A DNA stretch of 64,000 bases from Bdellovibrio bacteriovorus HD100 (GCF_000196175.1 NC_005363.1:3286001-3350000); one strand, 5' to 3'. Positions 41,982 through 51,585 are shown, counted from the first letter of the stretch. The notes: generated from the letters alone by a model not told the origin. A program made the numbers and translations.

Positions 41982-44567
41982 ATGCTACGAAAGTCTTTGC
42001 ACATTCTGATGTCTTCGGCCCTGCCCCTGACCCTGGCTCTATCGGCGTGTGCGCCGAAGGTGGAAGAACGTGTCTTTGAAAAACCTCAAACCTCTTTCGG
42101 CCCGCAGTCCAAAGACACCCGTCTGAACCTGCGCGTTCGCCAGTTTGGCAAAGACACGCCAGCCTTGTACTGGGCTGGCACCATCGGCAGCGCCCGGTTC
42201 TTTGAAATCGCAGAGGCCCTGCACACTTTGGGCGCCAAAACTGAAAATCCAGCGTTGCAACAAACCGGACTGTCCTGGATTCGCCAGTACTACAGCAACC
42301 CGCAATCCACTTTGACGACGGAACTGGCCGACTCGCCTTTTGCCGCCCTGGCCACGGGACAGACTCAGGAACAAGTGCGCGGGACTTTGACCGAAGTTCT
42401 TGCTGACATCGAAAAATCACGCCCGGTGATTCGCCGGCACATCGAGGCTCTGGGCCCGGGTCTGCCTCAAGTTCCCATCAAAAATCTGAAGGAGATCCTT
42501 TCTCGCGCCGAGACATTCACCAGGATGGTACTGGCCGAAATCCCGAACATGGGGCTGATTCCGGTCATTGAAAGCGGCCTGACGGAGGAATTCCAGAAAA
42601 AGACGACGCCCCTGTTTGCGGAAGTTCGCACGTTGCTGGCGAAGCTGGCGGCCACCAAAACCCTGACTGAAACTTTGCGCCTGATTGATGACGCCGTTAA
42701 GCAGTTTGAAGTCGAACTGACCCCGGAGCTTCAGACCAGCATGCTTCAGGGCCGCAAACTGGCGGTGGGCCTGGATCGCATGTCTGACGCCCAAAGCGCT
42801 TTGACTGTGATCGTGGATGTATGGCGCATGCTGACCCCGGCCGAGCGTGAACAGAACTTCAAACCGGTGAATGAAACTCTGTACGACTTCCTGTCAAAGC
42901 AGAGCGAAGATGAATTGATTTGTCTGGCGACGGAAGGCTGCAATGGCGGCATCATTGATGGCATCACCAAAAAGATCTTCATCCTTCCCAAGATCAAAAA
43001 ATTCGGTGTTGAAACTTTGCAGCGTGATTTGAACAACGCCACACGCCAGTACGTTGTGACTTCCATTGAATCCTTTGCTGCCGACTTCGTAAAAACAATG
43101 CCCCAGACCTTTGCCGACAATATCGATGTGGGTCTGACCGACAAGGCGGCTGCGATTACACGCGTGCGCGACGGCTATCAGAACTATGTGCAAAACCTGT
43201 TTAAGGTGTGGCAGAAGAAAGTCCTGCCTGCGACCGGCGGAGTTCTGCCGGGTTTTGAAAGCGCCCAAGTGCTGTTTGAGGCCTCCACCAGCAAAGCTCT
43301 GAACCTGAAACCAGCCGCAGCCTCTGCACAATTGCGCGCGGACTCCATTGGCCCTGCGATGGCGGCCAACGTGCTATTGCTGGAAGAAACCCCGGCGGAT
43401 GACCCCAACGCCTTTGCCATTATGCTGGCACAAGTGAACAAGCTCGTGGCCATTGCCGGCTATCGCGATGCTGACAACAATCTGGTACCTGCATTGCTGG
43501 CGCCAGTGAATCACGAAGGCACATTGTTGGACATAATGAACTTTGATGCCTCCAAAGATCCGGGGCTTTCTTTCCGTGTTCCTGATGTCATCAAGCTGCG
43601 CGACGCCTATCATGCAGATCATGAGATGACTTACGAAAAGGATTTCTCGGCAGCGGCTTTCGCTTCCCAGATTCGTGGATTAAGCCGCATGATGCGCCTG
43701 ACGGCGGACTGGAAAAAAACCGCCTATGATGAACAGCTTGGCCCGATCAAGGCACAGGACCTGACTCAGGATGCCCAGCATGAAGACCTGCAACAGCCTC
43801 TGTTCCCGAAAGACATGCTCTTTGCTTTGAATTTGGGGAATGCGGCGGTTTTGCTTCAGGACATCACCAAAAAAGCGACACCGGTATTCATGCTCAGCCT
43901 GAACAACCATCTGCTTTGGGCGGACAGTTATGGCACCACCAACGAGACCGCTGTGATGGCCGGAATCGTCGATATCAAAAAAGGTGAACGCACCCACACC
44001 GTCAGCACCCGCGACACCACAAACTTCCTGCTGGCGCTGAGTGAATTCCTGGATGCCACGGAAGGGGTTGAAAACACCAAGTCATCGATCCTGCTTGAAA
44101 AGGATGCCAATGGCGAAGCGCCTTTGGAAATTCTGAATGCAGGCCGCAAGGACATGCGTCTTTTGATCCTGGCAATTTCCAATTTCATTTCCAATCAGCT
44201 GATCACCGCCGACAAACTGGCTGTGACCAAAATGAATCTGAATGAGCGCACTCTGGAAATGAACAAAGACTATCGCGTCGAACAACAGGCGCTGGCAATT
44301 CGCGCCCTGCTGAAGGGCTGGCAGATCACGAAAATTGATTCCTACCTGTGGTCCGCCCAGGAAATTTACTATGCGATGAACCGCCAGATGTTCAACGACA
44401 AAGAAGAATTCTATATCAACAGCGACGGCAGCAAACTCAGTCTGCCCGAGCGTATCAACACCCTGCTGGCACTCAGCGAATTGAAACCGCACCTGCCGGA
44501 AGAAAGCCGCCTTCAGCTGGAAAAGCTGATGAACCCGTGGCTGGATGCACTTAAGAAACTAAAATAA
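41982..44567 (+). CDS. Large lipoprotein of unknown function
   Basis: The 861-residue product has lipobox LSAC (Cys about 23) and a strong AAAGGAGG ribosome-binding site. The mature protein is mostly helical and has no repeat or catalytic motif that I can name. It has few cysteines (notably CLATEGC near residue 310). It follows the putative outer-membrane protein by 12 bases and ends four bases before the convergent DciA-like gene. The pairing suggests a lipoprotein partner of the barrel. Confidence 0.72.
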   Translation: MLRKSLHILMSSALPLTLALSACAPKVEERVFEKPQTSFGPQSKDTRLNLRVRQFGKDTPALYWAGTIGSARFFEIAEALHTLGAKTENPALQQTGLSWIRQYYSNPQSTLTTELADSPFAALATGQTQEQVRGTLTEVLADIEKSRPVIRRHIEALGPGLPQVPIKNLKEILSRAETFTRMVLAEIPNMGLIPVIESGLTEEFQKKTTPLFAEVRTLLAKLAATKTLTETLRLIDDAVKQFEVELTPELQTSMLQGRKLAVGLDRMSDAQSALTVIVDVWRMLTPAEREQNFKPVNETLYDFLSKQSEDELICLATEGCNGGIIDGITKKIFILPKIKKFGVETLQRDLNNATRQYVVTSIESFAADFVKTMPQTFADNIDVGLTDKAAAITRVRDGYQNYVQNLFKVWQKKVLPATGGVLPGFESAQVLFEASTSKALNLKPAAASAQLRADSIGPAMAANVLLLEETPADDPNAFAIMLAQVNKLVAIAGYRDADNNLVPALLAPVNHEGTLLDIMNFDASKDPGLSFRVPDVIKLRDAYHADHEMTYEKDFSAAAFASQIRGLSRMMRLTADWKKTAYDEQLGPIKAQDLTQDAQHEDLQQPLFPKDMLFALNLGNAAVLLQDITKKATPVFMLSLNNHLLWADSYGTTNETAVMAGIVDIKKGERTHTVSTRDTTNFLLALSEFLDATEGVENTKSSILLEKDANGEAPLEILNAGRKDMRLLILAISNFISNQLITADKLAVTKMNLNERTLEMNKDYRVEQQALAIRALLKGWQITKIDSYLWSAQEIYYAMNRQMFNDKEEFYINSDGSKLSLPERINTLLALSELKPHLPEESRLQLEKLMNPWLDALKKLK

Positions 44568-44571
44568 GGAT

Positions 44572-44967
44572 TTATTCGTCGTCGGATTCTGGTGCGATTT
44601 TCTGGATCATCTCTTTGAAAGTGGAGGTGTCCTCAGTTGGAACCTCCCGGCGATCCAGGGTGAACTTGATATATTTTACAAAGTTATTTTCAAACTTCTG
44701 ATTGATGGTGTCACGGATGGGATCTTTCATAAAGATCATCTGCTGCATCCAGGACGAGTTGCGCACCCAAACGTACAAAACACCCCTCTGAAAACCCACT
44801 GGCTCGGCATTTTTAGCGATGGTTGGGCCTACGACTTCTTCCCATTTTGCCCATAGTTTCCAGCGCATAAACTGCTCGGACAATGGCGACTTGCCATTTT
44901 CGAAAAGTCTCTGTAGTACTTCCGAGCCGATAGATAATTTGCCTTTGGGTTTCTGTTTGGGATCCAT
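44572..44967 (-). CDS. DUF721/DciA-like protein, possible helicase loader
   Basis: The 131-residue protein matches the DUF721 (DciA) pattern: SIGSEVLQRLF near the start, the W-x-x-V-V-G-P segment (KWEEVVGPTIAKNAEPVGF, read in part), and LYVWVRNSSWMQQM. DciA is thought to load the replicative helicase DnaB in bacteria lacking DnaC. It is divergently oriented to trmFO with only 23 bases between starts, so the two promoters must overlap the other gene or each other. Confidence 0.75.
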   Translation of the reverse strand: MDPKQKPKGKLSIGSEVLQRLFENGKSPLSEQFMRWKLWAKWEEVVGPTIAKNAEPVGFQRGVLYVWVRNSSWMQQMIFMKDPIRDTINQKFENNFVKYIKFTLDRREVPTEDTSTFKEMIQKIAPESDDE

Positions 44968-44990
44968 GTAAGAAAAGGTCTACCACAAAG

Positions 44991-46313
44991 ATGACAAATA
45001 TCACTCAAAATCAAAAAATTACAGTCGTTGGAGCAGGGCTTGCGGGCTCAGAATGCGCTCTGCAACTAGCTGACATGGGATACAGTGTCGTTCTTTACGA
45101 GATGCGCGATAAAACCATGACTCCCGCGCACAAAACCCACAAATTCGCAGAACTTGTGTGCTCCAACTCTTTTGGCAGCTTGGGTGAACATTCCGCCCCA
45201 GGCCAACTGAAGTGGGAGGCGAAAAAGCTGAACTCTCACATCCTGCAGGCCGCTTTTGAGGCACAGGTTCCGGCCGGCCAGGCTTTGGGCATGGACCGCG
45301 AGGTCTTTTCTGCCATCATGACTGAAAAAGTCAAAAATCACCCTAACATTGAAATCCGCAATGACGTGGTGAAATCCCTGAACGACATTCCCCGTCCGGC
45401 GGTGATTGCCACGGGTCCGTTGACTCACGATGATCTGGCCGAAAGCATGCGCCAGCATTTTGGTGATGAGTTCCTTTATTTCTTTGATGCCATTGCACCA
45501 ATCATCGATGCAGATTCCATCAACACGGAAATTGCGTGGAAAGCCGACCGCTATGACAAGGGCACCGGGGACTACTACAACTGCCCAATGAACAAGGAAG
45601 AATACAACCGCTTCATCGAAGAAATCCAAAAAGCCCGCAAGATCGAACCGAAAGACTTCGAGACTACGGACTTTTTTGAAGGCTGCATGCCGATTGAAGT
45701 GATGGTGGATCGTGGCCCGCAGACTTTGCGCTTTGGTCCGATGAAACCCATTGGTCTGGATGATCCTCGCACCGGCCGTTATCCATGGGCCGTGGTTCAG
45801 CTTCGTCAGGACAATAAAGAGGGCACGGCTTATAACATGGTGGGCTTCCAGACCCGCATGGCTTACGGCGAACAGGTTCGTGTGTTCCGCATGATCCCGG
45901 GCCTTGAAAACGCCGAGTTCCTGAAACTGGGAAGCATTCACCGCAATCTGTTCATCAATTCCCCGAAGCGTCTGAACAAAGACCTTTCCAGCAAGAATGA
46001 TCCTTGGTTGTTCTTTGCCGGCCAGATCACGGGTGTTGAAGGTTACTTTGAATCGACCTGCACAGGCTTGATGGTGTCGCGATTCCTGAATCAGAAATTG
46101 AAAGACCAGCCGTTCAATCCTCCACCGCGCGAAAGTGCCTTTGGTTCTTTGCTTGAAGCCATCACGGATCCAACCCGTGCTGAACACTTCCAGCCAACCA
46201 ATATCAACTTTGCTTTGCTGCCACCTCTGGCGGAAAAAGAGCGCGACAAAACCCTGCGCAAAGAAAAACAGATCGCCATTGCCCGCAATGTGATGGAGCA
46301 GTGGAATCCATAA
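44991..46313 (+). CDS. trmFO: Folate-dependent tRNA uracil-54 methyltransferase TrmFO
   Basis: The 440-residue flavoenzyme makes ribothymidine at position 54 of tRNA using methylenetetrahydrofolate and FAD. Visible are the FAD loop VVGAGLAGSECALQLA, CSNSFGSLGEHSAPGQLKWE (read in part), PAVIATGPLTHDDLA, and the C-terminal FAGQITGVEGYFEST. Length and motif order match TrmFO (old name Gid). It is monocistronic and ends at a good bidirectional terminator. Confidence 0.96.
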   Translation: MTNITQNQKITVVGAGLAGSECALQLADMGYSVVLYEMRDKTMTPAHKTHKFAELVCSNSFGSLGEHSAPGQLKWEAKKLNSHILQAAFEAQVPAGQALGMDREVFSAIMTEKVKNHPNIEIRNDVVKSLNDIPRPAVIATGPLTHDDLAESMRQHFGDEFLYFFDAIAPIIDADSINTEIAWKADRYDKGTGDYYNCPMNKEEYNRFIEEIQKARKIEPKDFETTDFFEGCMPIEVMVDRGPQTLRFGPMKPIGLDDPRTGRYPWAVVQLRQDNKEGTAYNMVGFQTRMAYGEQVRVFRMIPGLENAEFLKLGSIHRNLFINSPKRLNKDLSSKNDPWLFFAGQITGVEGYFESTCTGLMVSRFLNQKLKDQPFNPPPRESAFGSLLEAITDPTRAEHFQPTNINFALLPPLAEKERDKTLRKEKQIAIARNVMEQWNP

Positions 46314-46318
46314 AAAGC

Positions 46319-46345
46319 AAAAGGCCCCATCAGGGGCCTTTTTAT
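46319..46345. terminator. Bidirectional terminator between trmFO and tdk
   Basis: GGCCCC (46323-46328) pairs with GGGGCC (46333-46338) across a four-base loop, with five T residues on the plus strand and an A-rich flank that gives T residues on the minus strand. It serves trmFO and the convergent tdk. Confidence 0.88.
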
Positions 46346-46960
46346 TTAGGAGATTTCCATTTCGCGTTTTAGCTTCCAGTCCAGGGTGGGTGCATCCACT
46401 TCCGGTTTGAAGTGCTGACGGCAGCGCGCTTCGTAAGCGTCATGAGTTCCGACCAGAACCTGCCCGTCGCCACCCGCGGTTCTTTGCGTGCGGCTGGCTG
46501 GAGCTCCGCACACCACACACACGGCATGCTGCTTGGTCACGCTTTCAGCCACGGCCATCAAAGTCGGCATCGGCTCAAAGGGTTTTCCCTGCCAGTCTGT
46601 ATCCAGACCCGCGATGATCACACGCAACCCGCGGTCCGCCAGATCCTGGGCAATCTGCACCAGATTTTGACCAAAGAACTGACCTTCATCGATCCCCACC
46701 ACTTTCGTGTTTGGCTTTAGAAGGTTCCAGATTTCTTCAGCATCGTGAATCGGAGTGGAATCAATGGTCGTAAGATCGTGGGAAGTCACGGCCATCTCGT
46801 TGTAGCGTTTATCTATAATAGGTTTGAAAACCTGAATTTGCAGGCGCGCGAATTCCGCACGGCGCAGGCGACGGATCAGCTCTTCGGTCTTACCGCTGAA
46901 CATGGAACCGACAACAACCTCAACCCAACCACGAGTGTGAACATAAGAAAACTCAGACAC
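46346..46960 (-). CDS. tdk: Thymidine kinase
   Basis: The protein has 204 residues from GTG 46960, chosen because GGGAGG lies six bases before it. The frame opens at 46990 without a site. It has Walker A GSMFSGKTEEL, VVGIDEGQFF (Asp-Glu catalytic region), the zinc site CVVCGAPASRTQR with a later C-R-x-H pair, and the lasso region with the substrate-binding YEARC. It phosphorylates thymidine in salvage, useful for a predator that takes up nucleosides. The last remark is inference. Confidence 0.95.
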   Translation of the reverse strand: MSEFSYVHTRGWVEVVVGSMFSGKTEELIRRLRRAEFARLQIQVFKPIIDKRYNEMAVTSHDLTTIDSTPIHDAEEIWNLLKPNTKVVGIDEGQFFGQNLVQIAQDLADRGLRVIIAGLDTDWQGKPFEPMPTLMAVAESVTKQHAVCVVCGAPASRTQRTAGGDGQVLVGTHDAYEARCRQHFKPEVDAPTLDWKLKREMEIS

Positions 46961-47236
46961 TAAAACCCTCCCTTTAGTGGCCATTGGCAAAAACGATCGT
47001 GGAATCTGACAGAGGAGTCAACGCCCCAAACGGGCTTTTTCGACTAGCTTGCGTCATAAAAACGAGCGATCTCTGGGTTTCTGACGCCGCCCTGTAACAC
47101 CCACCGAGGACTGAGCTTTTTTACAATTTGCCGGGGATTTTGTGCACAAACCGTACAGTATTCACATTTTAAGACACAAATTCGGTGCTTAATGCTTGCA
47201 CTGGCGGCGCGCCAAAGGATAGCACTGCCCCACGCT

Positions 47237-48616
47237 ATGGGAACGATTTTAAGATTAAGACAGAAAATCGCCCGGGCCTTTCTAATCGGAGGCCTTGGGT
47301 TTACCACGGTCGCCATGAATGGCTGCGACGCCATGATTATGGACGAACAGGAGAGCTTGGCTCAGGTTCAGTCCAAAGGTGAAATCGTGGTTCTGACCAC
47401 GCAAAGTCCTCTTATATATAGTCAGCCCAAACGCGGCGGGGCTTTCGGGATCGATCACGATCTTTTGGAAAACTTCGCCAGCCGCTACAACCTTAAACTG
47501 AGGTACGTGGTACTTCCGGATGAGGACTCGGTGTTGCGGGCGCTGTCTAAAGGCGAAGGGGATATCGCCGCAGCCCGCTTGAGGACTCCTCACAATATGA
47601 CCGGCTTCCTGACCGGCCCTGCATACGAAGAAACTTATCTTAGCCTTTACTGCCACAAGAAGGCCCAGATCCAAAACATCCAGGATCTGAATGGCAAAAA
47701 CATCTCGCTGCTGCAAAAAGACAATTACCTGGGTTTGTCGCAACGTCTGACCCAGCTTTCACCGCAAGTGAAGGTGGAGATTCAGGAAAACATAAAGACC
47801 CAGGATCTGATCTCAAGTCTTGCTCAACGCAAAAACGACTGTGTCATCGCAGAAAACTTCAGCGGTGATTTCTATGCCCGCTATCACACCTCGATTGAAA
47901 AGGTCACCGACCTGACAGCCCCCTACTCTTTGAGCTGGCAGCTGTCCCCGGACAACTCAAGTCTGCTGCATCTGATGCAACACTGGTATCAGCAGGCTTC
48001 CCGCGAAGACGAAATCATGCGCATCCTGGATCGCTACAAAACGTACCTGACCCAGTTGGATAAGCGCGATATCGCCCAGTTCTTCAAAAAAATCCGCACG
48101 ACTTTGCCGACTTATAAAGAAGCCTTCCGTGATGCTGGTCGCGAACACAATCTGCCTTGGCAGCTGATCGCCTCGGTGGCTTATCAGGAATCGCACTGGA
48201 ATCCGGAAGCCCGCAGCTTCACCGGAGTGCGTGGATTGATGCAGTTGACGACTGACACCGCTTTGCATGTCGGTATTGAAGACCGCACCGATCCTTTGCA
48301 AAGCATCTGGGGCGGATCCAAATATCTGCGCTCCCTGATGGACCGCGTGCCTTCCCACTTGAATTACAAAGACCGTCTGGCTTTGGCACTGGCTGCATAC
48401 AATGTCGGCTGGGCTCACCTAAAAGACGCGCAAAAGCTGGCCGAAAAGATGGGCCGCAATCCTTACTCCTGGAGACACATGCGTGAGATTCTGCCATTGC
48501 TGGCGGATCCGGAATACGCCGCGGAGTTTGAATACGGACCGGCTCGTGGTTATGAGACGGTGGACTTCGTAGAACGAGTCAAATCCTTCTATAATCTGAT
48601 GAACGCGGCCGGATGA
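47237..48616 (+). CDS. mltF: MltF-like membrane-bound lytic transglycosylase
   Basis: The protein has 459 residues from ATG 47237. An earlier ATG at 47192 is possible, and neither has a strong site. The signal peptide ends in a lipobox-like MNGC. Residues about 45-265 form a periplasmic amino-acid-binding-type domain (GEIVVLTTQSPLIY, AFGIDHDLLENFA). About 285-440 is the SLT domain with catalytic Glu in AYQESHWNPEA, GLMQLT and ALAAYNVG. MltF cuts glycan strands of peptidoglycan. The two-domain order is exactly that of MltF. Its stop overlaps the next gene by four bases. Confidence 0.92.
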   Translation: MGTILRLRQKIARAFLIGGLGFTTVAMNGCDAMIMDEQESLAQVQSKGEIVVLTTQSPLIYSQPKRGGAFGIDHDLLENFASRYNLKLRYVVLPDEDSVLRALSKGEGDIAAARLRTPHNMTGFLTGPAYEETYLSLYCHKKAQIQNIQDLNGKNISLLQKDNYLGLSQRLTQLSPQVKVEIQENIKTQDLISSLAQRKNDCVIAENFSGDFYARYHTSIEKVTDLTAPYSLSWQLSPDNSSLLHLMQHWYQQASREDEIMRILDRYKTYLTQLDKRDIAQFFKKIRTTLPTYKEAFRDAGREHNLPWQLIASVAYQESHWNPEARSFTGVRGLMQLTTDTALHVGIEDRTDPLQSIWGGSKYLRSLMDRVPSHLNYKDRLALALAAYNVGWAHLKDAQKLAEKMGRNPYSWRHMREILPLLADPEYAAEFEYGPARGYETVDFVERVKSFYNLMNAAG

Positions 48617-49101
48617 AGATTCGCTCCTGGGCCCGATTTGTCGCCATCATCTGCATGGGATTACTGGCTGGGCACAGTCTGTCGATGGTGGCCATTATCG
48701 GCCCCGCGGTCACCAGCCTGGGCCCCCAATCCTTTGTTGAAGTAAACTCCATCACGGAACCCACTTTTGCGGCGATCTTTCCCTACTTCTTTATGGTTTT
48801 GCTCAGCAGTCTTGCGATCTGGTGGGTCTGTCTTTTGAAACACTGGAAGTCCCGCGAGTTCCTGATGCTGAATCTGGCATTGCTGTGTTTTATAGATCAG
48901 CTATACGTCACCTACCGCGCACAGGTGCCCCTGAACAACATCATGACCACCTGGAAGCAAAGCCATCAGTTGCCACCTAACTGGGAACACCTGCGCACAG
49001 AATGGCTTGCCATGATGAAGTATCACCTGGCACTCAGCGTGGTCGCATTTGTACTTCTGCTGACGGCCCACCATCGTCGTCATAAAACAGAATCAATTTA
49101 G
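48613..49101 (+). CDS. DUF1772-like integral membrane protein
   Basis: The 162-residue protein has four hydrophobic segments (residues about 7-28, 52-75, 80-98, 132-154). Its layout resembles the DUF1772 (anthrone-oxygenase-like) family, including an EWLAMMKYH-type segment before the last span. It overlaps mltF by four bases and is followed by a similar gene. The function is unknown, and the family match is by layout rather than a strong motif. Confidence 0.65.
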   Translation: MKIRSWARFVAIICMGLLAGHSLSMVAIIGPAVTSLGPQSFVEVNSITEPTFAAIFPYFFMVLLSSLAIWWVCLLKHWKSREFLMLNLALLCFIDQLYVTYRAQVPLNNIMTTWKQSHQLPPNWEHLRTEWLAMMKYHLALSVVAFVLLLTAHHRRHKTESI

Positions 49102-49157
49102 TTTTCTTACTGATCTAAAATTTGCCATCGCCTGCCTCTGTGCTGACAATAAACACG

Positions 49158-49715
49158 ATGGCCCAACTCCCGTTGCGAATTTGCATTTTTATCTGCGTTC
49201 TAAGCATCGGATTGTTCGCCGGATTCGTGCTGTACTTTGCAACGTTCGCCAGTCAGGTTCTGGCGCGCATGCCCTTGGAACAATATCTGGAATTCTATCG
49301 TGTGGCAGAGCCCTTGTTTGAACCCAAGGTGCGGCTGATCTATCTGACGATGATCGGTTCAGCCATCTGCTGGCTGATTCTCCGGAGCAGGAAATGGCGT
49401 TCGTTTGAATTTATCTGTGTGGTCTCGGCCCTTTTCTGCCTGCTGGACGAAATCATCCTGTCCTATCAGGGCCACTATAAAATCAATGTCATTTTACGCG
49501 AAGCGGGACGCACCGGAACCATTCCATCTCAATGGCTGTCGCTGCGTGAAGAATGGACTCAGTTTATGTTCATACATCTGCTGATTGTCACGGCGGGGTT
49601 CATTCTGATTTTGATGGCTTTGTACTTTTATATTGAAGGTGAAAGAAAGACTTCTGTAGAAACAAAAAACCCCGGGGGACACCCGGGGCTGAATAGTTTA
49701 TTCCACCGTCACTGA
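49158..49715 (+). CDS. DUF1772-like integral membrane protein, second copy
   Basis: The protein has 185 residues from ATG 49158 (an in-frame start at 49122 is also possible). It has four spans and the same layout as the preceding protein, including a final REEWTQFMFIHLL segment corresponding to EWLAMMKYHLA there, so it is probably a paralog. The last 18 bases overlap the 3' end of glmS on the other strand. The glmS terminator also lies inside this gene, so its hydrophilic tail (NPGGHPGLNS) is encoded by the terminator hairpin. Confidence 0.65.
   Translation: MAQLPLRICIFICVLSIGLFAGFVLYFATFASQVLARMPLEQYLEFYRVAEPLFEPKVRLIYLTMIGSAICWLILRSRKWRSFEFICVVSALFCLLDEIILSYQGHYKINVILREAGRTGTIPSQWLSLREEWTQFMFIHLLIVTAGFILILMALYFYIEGERKTSVETKNPGGHPGLNSLFHRH
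49662..49690 (-). terminator. Rho-independent terminator of glmS, inside the convergent gene
   Basis: On the minus strand, CCCCGGG pairs with CCCGGGG (plus-strand arms 49670-49676 and 49682-49688, five-base loop) and is followed by six T residues. It lies eight bases past the glmS stop and within the last codons of the plus-strand membrane gene. Confidence 0.88.
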
Positions 49716-51584
49716 CTTGGCCAGGTTGCGTGGCTGATCCACGTCGTAACCCAGATTGCTTGCCAGATGATAAGACATCAACTGCAAAGGAATCACCGCC
49801 AGAATTGCGTTCACCGTCCAGTGGGCCTTCGGAATCGCCAGATAGTGTTCGCTGATCTCGCGCAGTTTTTCATTGTCACCAGTGCCGATAGAAATCACCT
49901 TGCCACCACGGGCACGGGCTTCTTCCAAATTGCTGATGGTTTTTTCGTACAGATGATCCGTCGGAGCCACCATGACAATCGCCATGCGCTCGTCAATCAA
50001 TGCCAAAGGACCGTGCTTCATCTCGCCGGCGGCATAACCTTCCGCGTGCATGTAAGCCAGTTCTTTCAGCTTCAAAGCCCCTTCCATTGCAATCGGGAAG
50101 CTGGTGCCACGGCCCATGTACAGGAATCCGCGGAAAAGCTTCAGACTGGAGGCTGCTTCTTCAAAGTATTTATCGTAAGACAAAACACCTTCCATCTGAC
50201 TTGGCACTGCCAGAAGGGATTTAACCAGCTCTTTTTCTTCCGCTTCGCTCATCACACCGCGAGTGCGCGCAATCGCGATCGCCAACGTATTCAAAACCGC
50301 CATGGTGCTGGTGAACGCTTTGGTGGAAGCCACCCCGATTTCAGGACCCGAGTTCATGTACAAGTGTCCATGAGCTTCACGGTCGATCGTGGAGTTTTTC
50401 ACGTTACAGATACTCAAAGTCGTCGCACCCATTTCTTTGGCCATGCGAATCGCAGCCAAAGTGTCGGCCGTCTCTCCGGATTGAGAGATCGTGATCACCA
50501 GGCTCTTTGCCGGGATTACCGGATTGCGGTAACGGAATTCACTGGCGATGTCGCATTCAACAGGAACCTTGGCCAGCTGTTCGATCAGATACTTACCTAC
50601 GTTGCCGGCATAGTTACTGGTGCCGCAGGCGATGATGAACACACGCTCAATGCTTTTGAAAACTTCCTGGGTTTTTGCCCAGTCAGCCTTGGCATCAAGC
50701 TCTTCCAGCTTTTGCACGGACTGCCCGCCGAAGCCCACGTTTTTCAAAGCGACCGAGAAGGTCTCTGGATTCACGTGGGGTTCGATCGCCGCCGCTACGG
50801 CGCGCGGCTGTTCGTAGATTTCTTTCAGCATGAAGTGGGCATAACCCTGCTTTTCCACCATTTCCGGATTCCAGTTCAGCTCGACAATTTTTTTCTGGAT
50901 CGGGAAACCGTTGGCAGAGAAGAACTTAACATCAGCACCCTTGATAGAAGCCACTTCACGGTCTTCAAGATACACGAAGTGCTTCGTGTACTGAATCAGG
51001 GCCTGTACGTCGCTGGCAACAAAGACTTCGTCCTTGCCCATGCCCACAACCAGCGGCGGGCCGTCTTTGAAGGCCACCAGACGATCCGGCTCCTGCTCCC
51101 ACATCACCAGGATCGAGAACGCACCACGGATCTTTTCAAGCACGTTCTGAACAGCTTTGAACAGATCCTTGGTCACTTCCACTTCATTGGCGATCAGATG
51201 AGCCACCAGCTCAGAATCCGTGTCTGACGTGATGTCAGCACCCTGGGCTTTCAGTTCTTCGCGGATATCCAGATAGTTTTCAATGATGCCGTTGTGAACC
51301 AGGCTGATCCCACGCACCTGATGCGGATGGGCGTTGCGCTCGGAAGGTTTGCCGTGAGTCGCCCAGCGAGTGTGCCCGATGCCGATATGACCGTCGAACT
51401 TTTCAGTCGCCAGTTTGTCTTCCAGGGCTTTCAGCTTTCCTTGTGCGCGCACGCGTTTGGTTTTGCCATGATCCAGAATGGCCACCCCGGCACTGTCATA
51501 GCCGCGGTATTCAAGTTTTTTCAAACCACTGACAATAATATCTTTAGGACTTTGTGGACCCAAGTAACCGACAATTCCACACAT
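49698..51584 (-). CDS. glmS: Glucosamine-6-phosphate synthase GlmS
   Basis: The 628-residue enzyme makes glucosamine 6-phosphate from fructose 6-phosphate and glutamine, the first step to UDP-GlcNAc. The N-terminal glutaminase has nucleophile Cys 2 (MCGIVGYLG) and GYDSAGVA. Two SIS sugar-isomerase domains follow (ACGTSNYAG, SQSGETADTLAA, and GRGTSFPIAMEGALKLKE), and the C-terminus is PRNLAKSVTVE as expected. It is slightly longer than the E. coli enzyme (609). It follows glmU by one base, so both steps of UDP-GlcNAc supply are coexpressed. No ribozyme or sRNA site was recognised upstream. Confidence 0.97.
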   Translation of the reverse strand: MCGIVGYLGPQSPKDIIVSGLKKLEYRGYDSAGVAILDHGKTKRVRAQGKLKALEDKLATEKFDGHIGIGHTRWATHGKPSERNAHPHQVRGISLVHNGIIENYLDIREELKAQGADITSDTDSELVAHLIANEVEVTKDLFKAVQNVLEKIRGAFSILVMWEQEPDRLVAFKDGPPLVVGMGKDEVFVASDVQALIQYTKHFVYLEDREVASIKGADVKFFSANGFPIQKKIVELNWNPEMVEKQGYAHFMLKEIYEQPRAVAAAIEPHVNPETFSVALKNVGFGGQSVQKLEELDAKADWAKTQEVFKSIERVFIIACGTSNYAGNVGKYLIEQLAKVPVECDIASEFRYRNPVIPAKSLVITISQSGETADTLAAIRMAKEMGATTLSICNVKNSTIDREAHGHLYMNSGPEIGVASTKAFTSTMAVLNTLAIAIARTRGVMSEAEEKELVKSLLAVPSQMEGVLSYDKYFEEAASSLKLFRGFLYMGRGTSFPIAMEGALKLKELAYMHAEGYAAGEMKHGPLALIDERMAIVMVAPTDHLYEKTISNLEEARARGGKVISIGTGDNEKLREISEHYLAIPKAHWTVNAILAVIPLQLMSYHLASNLGYDVDQPRNLAKSVTVE

Positions 51585-51585
51585 C

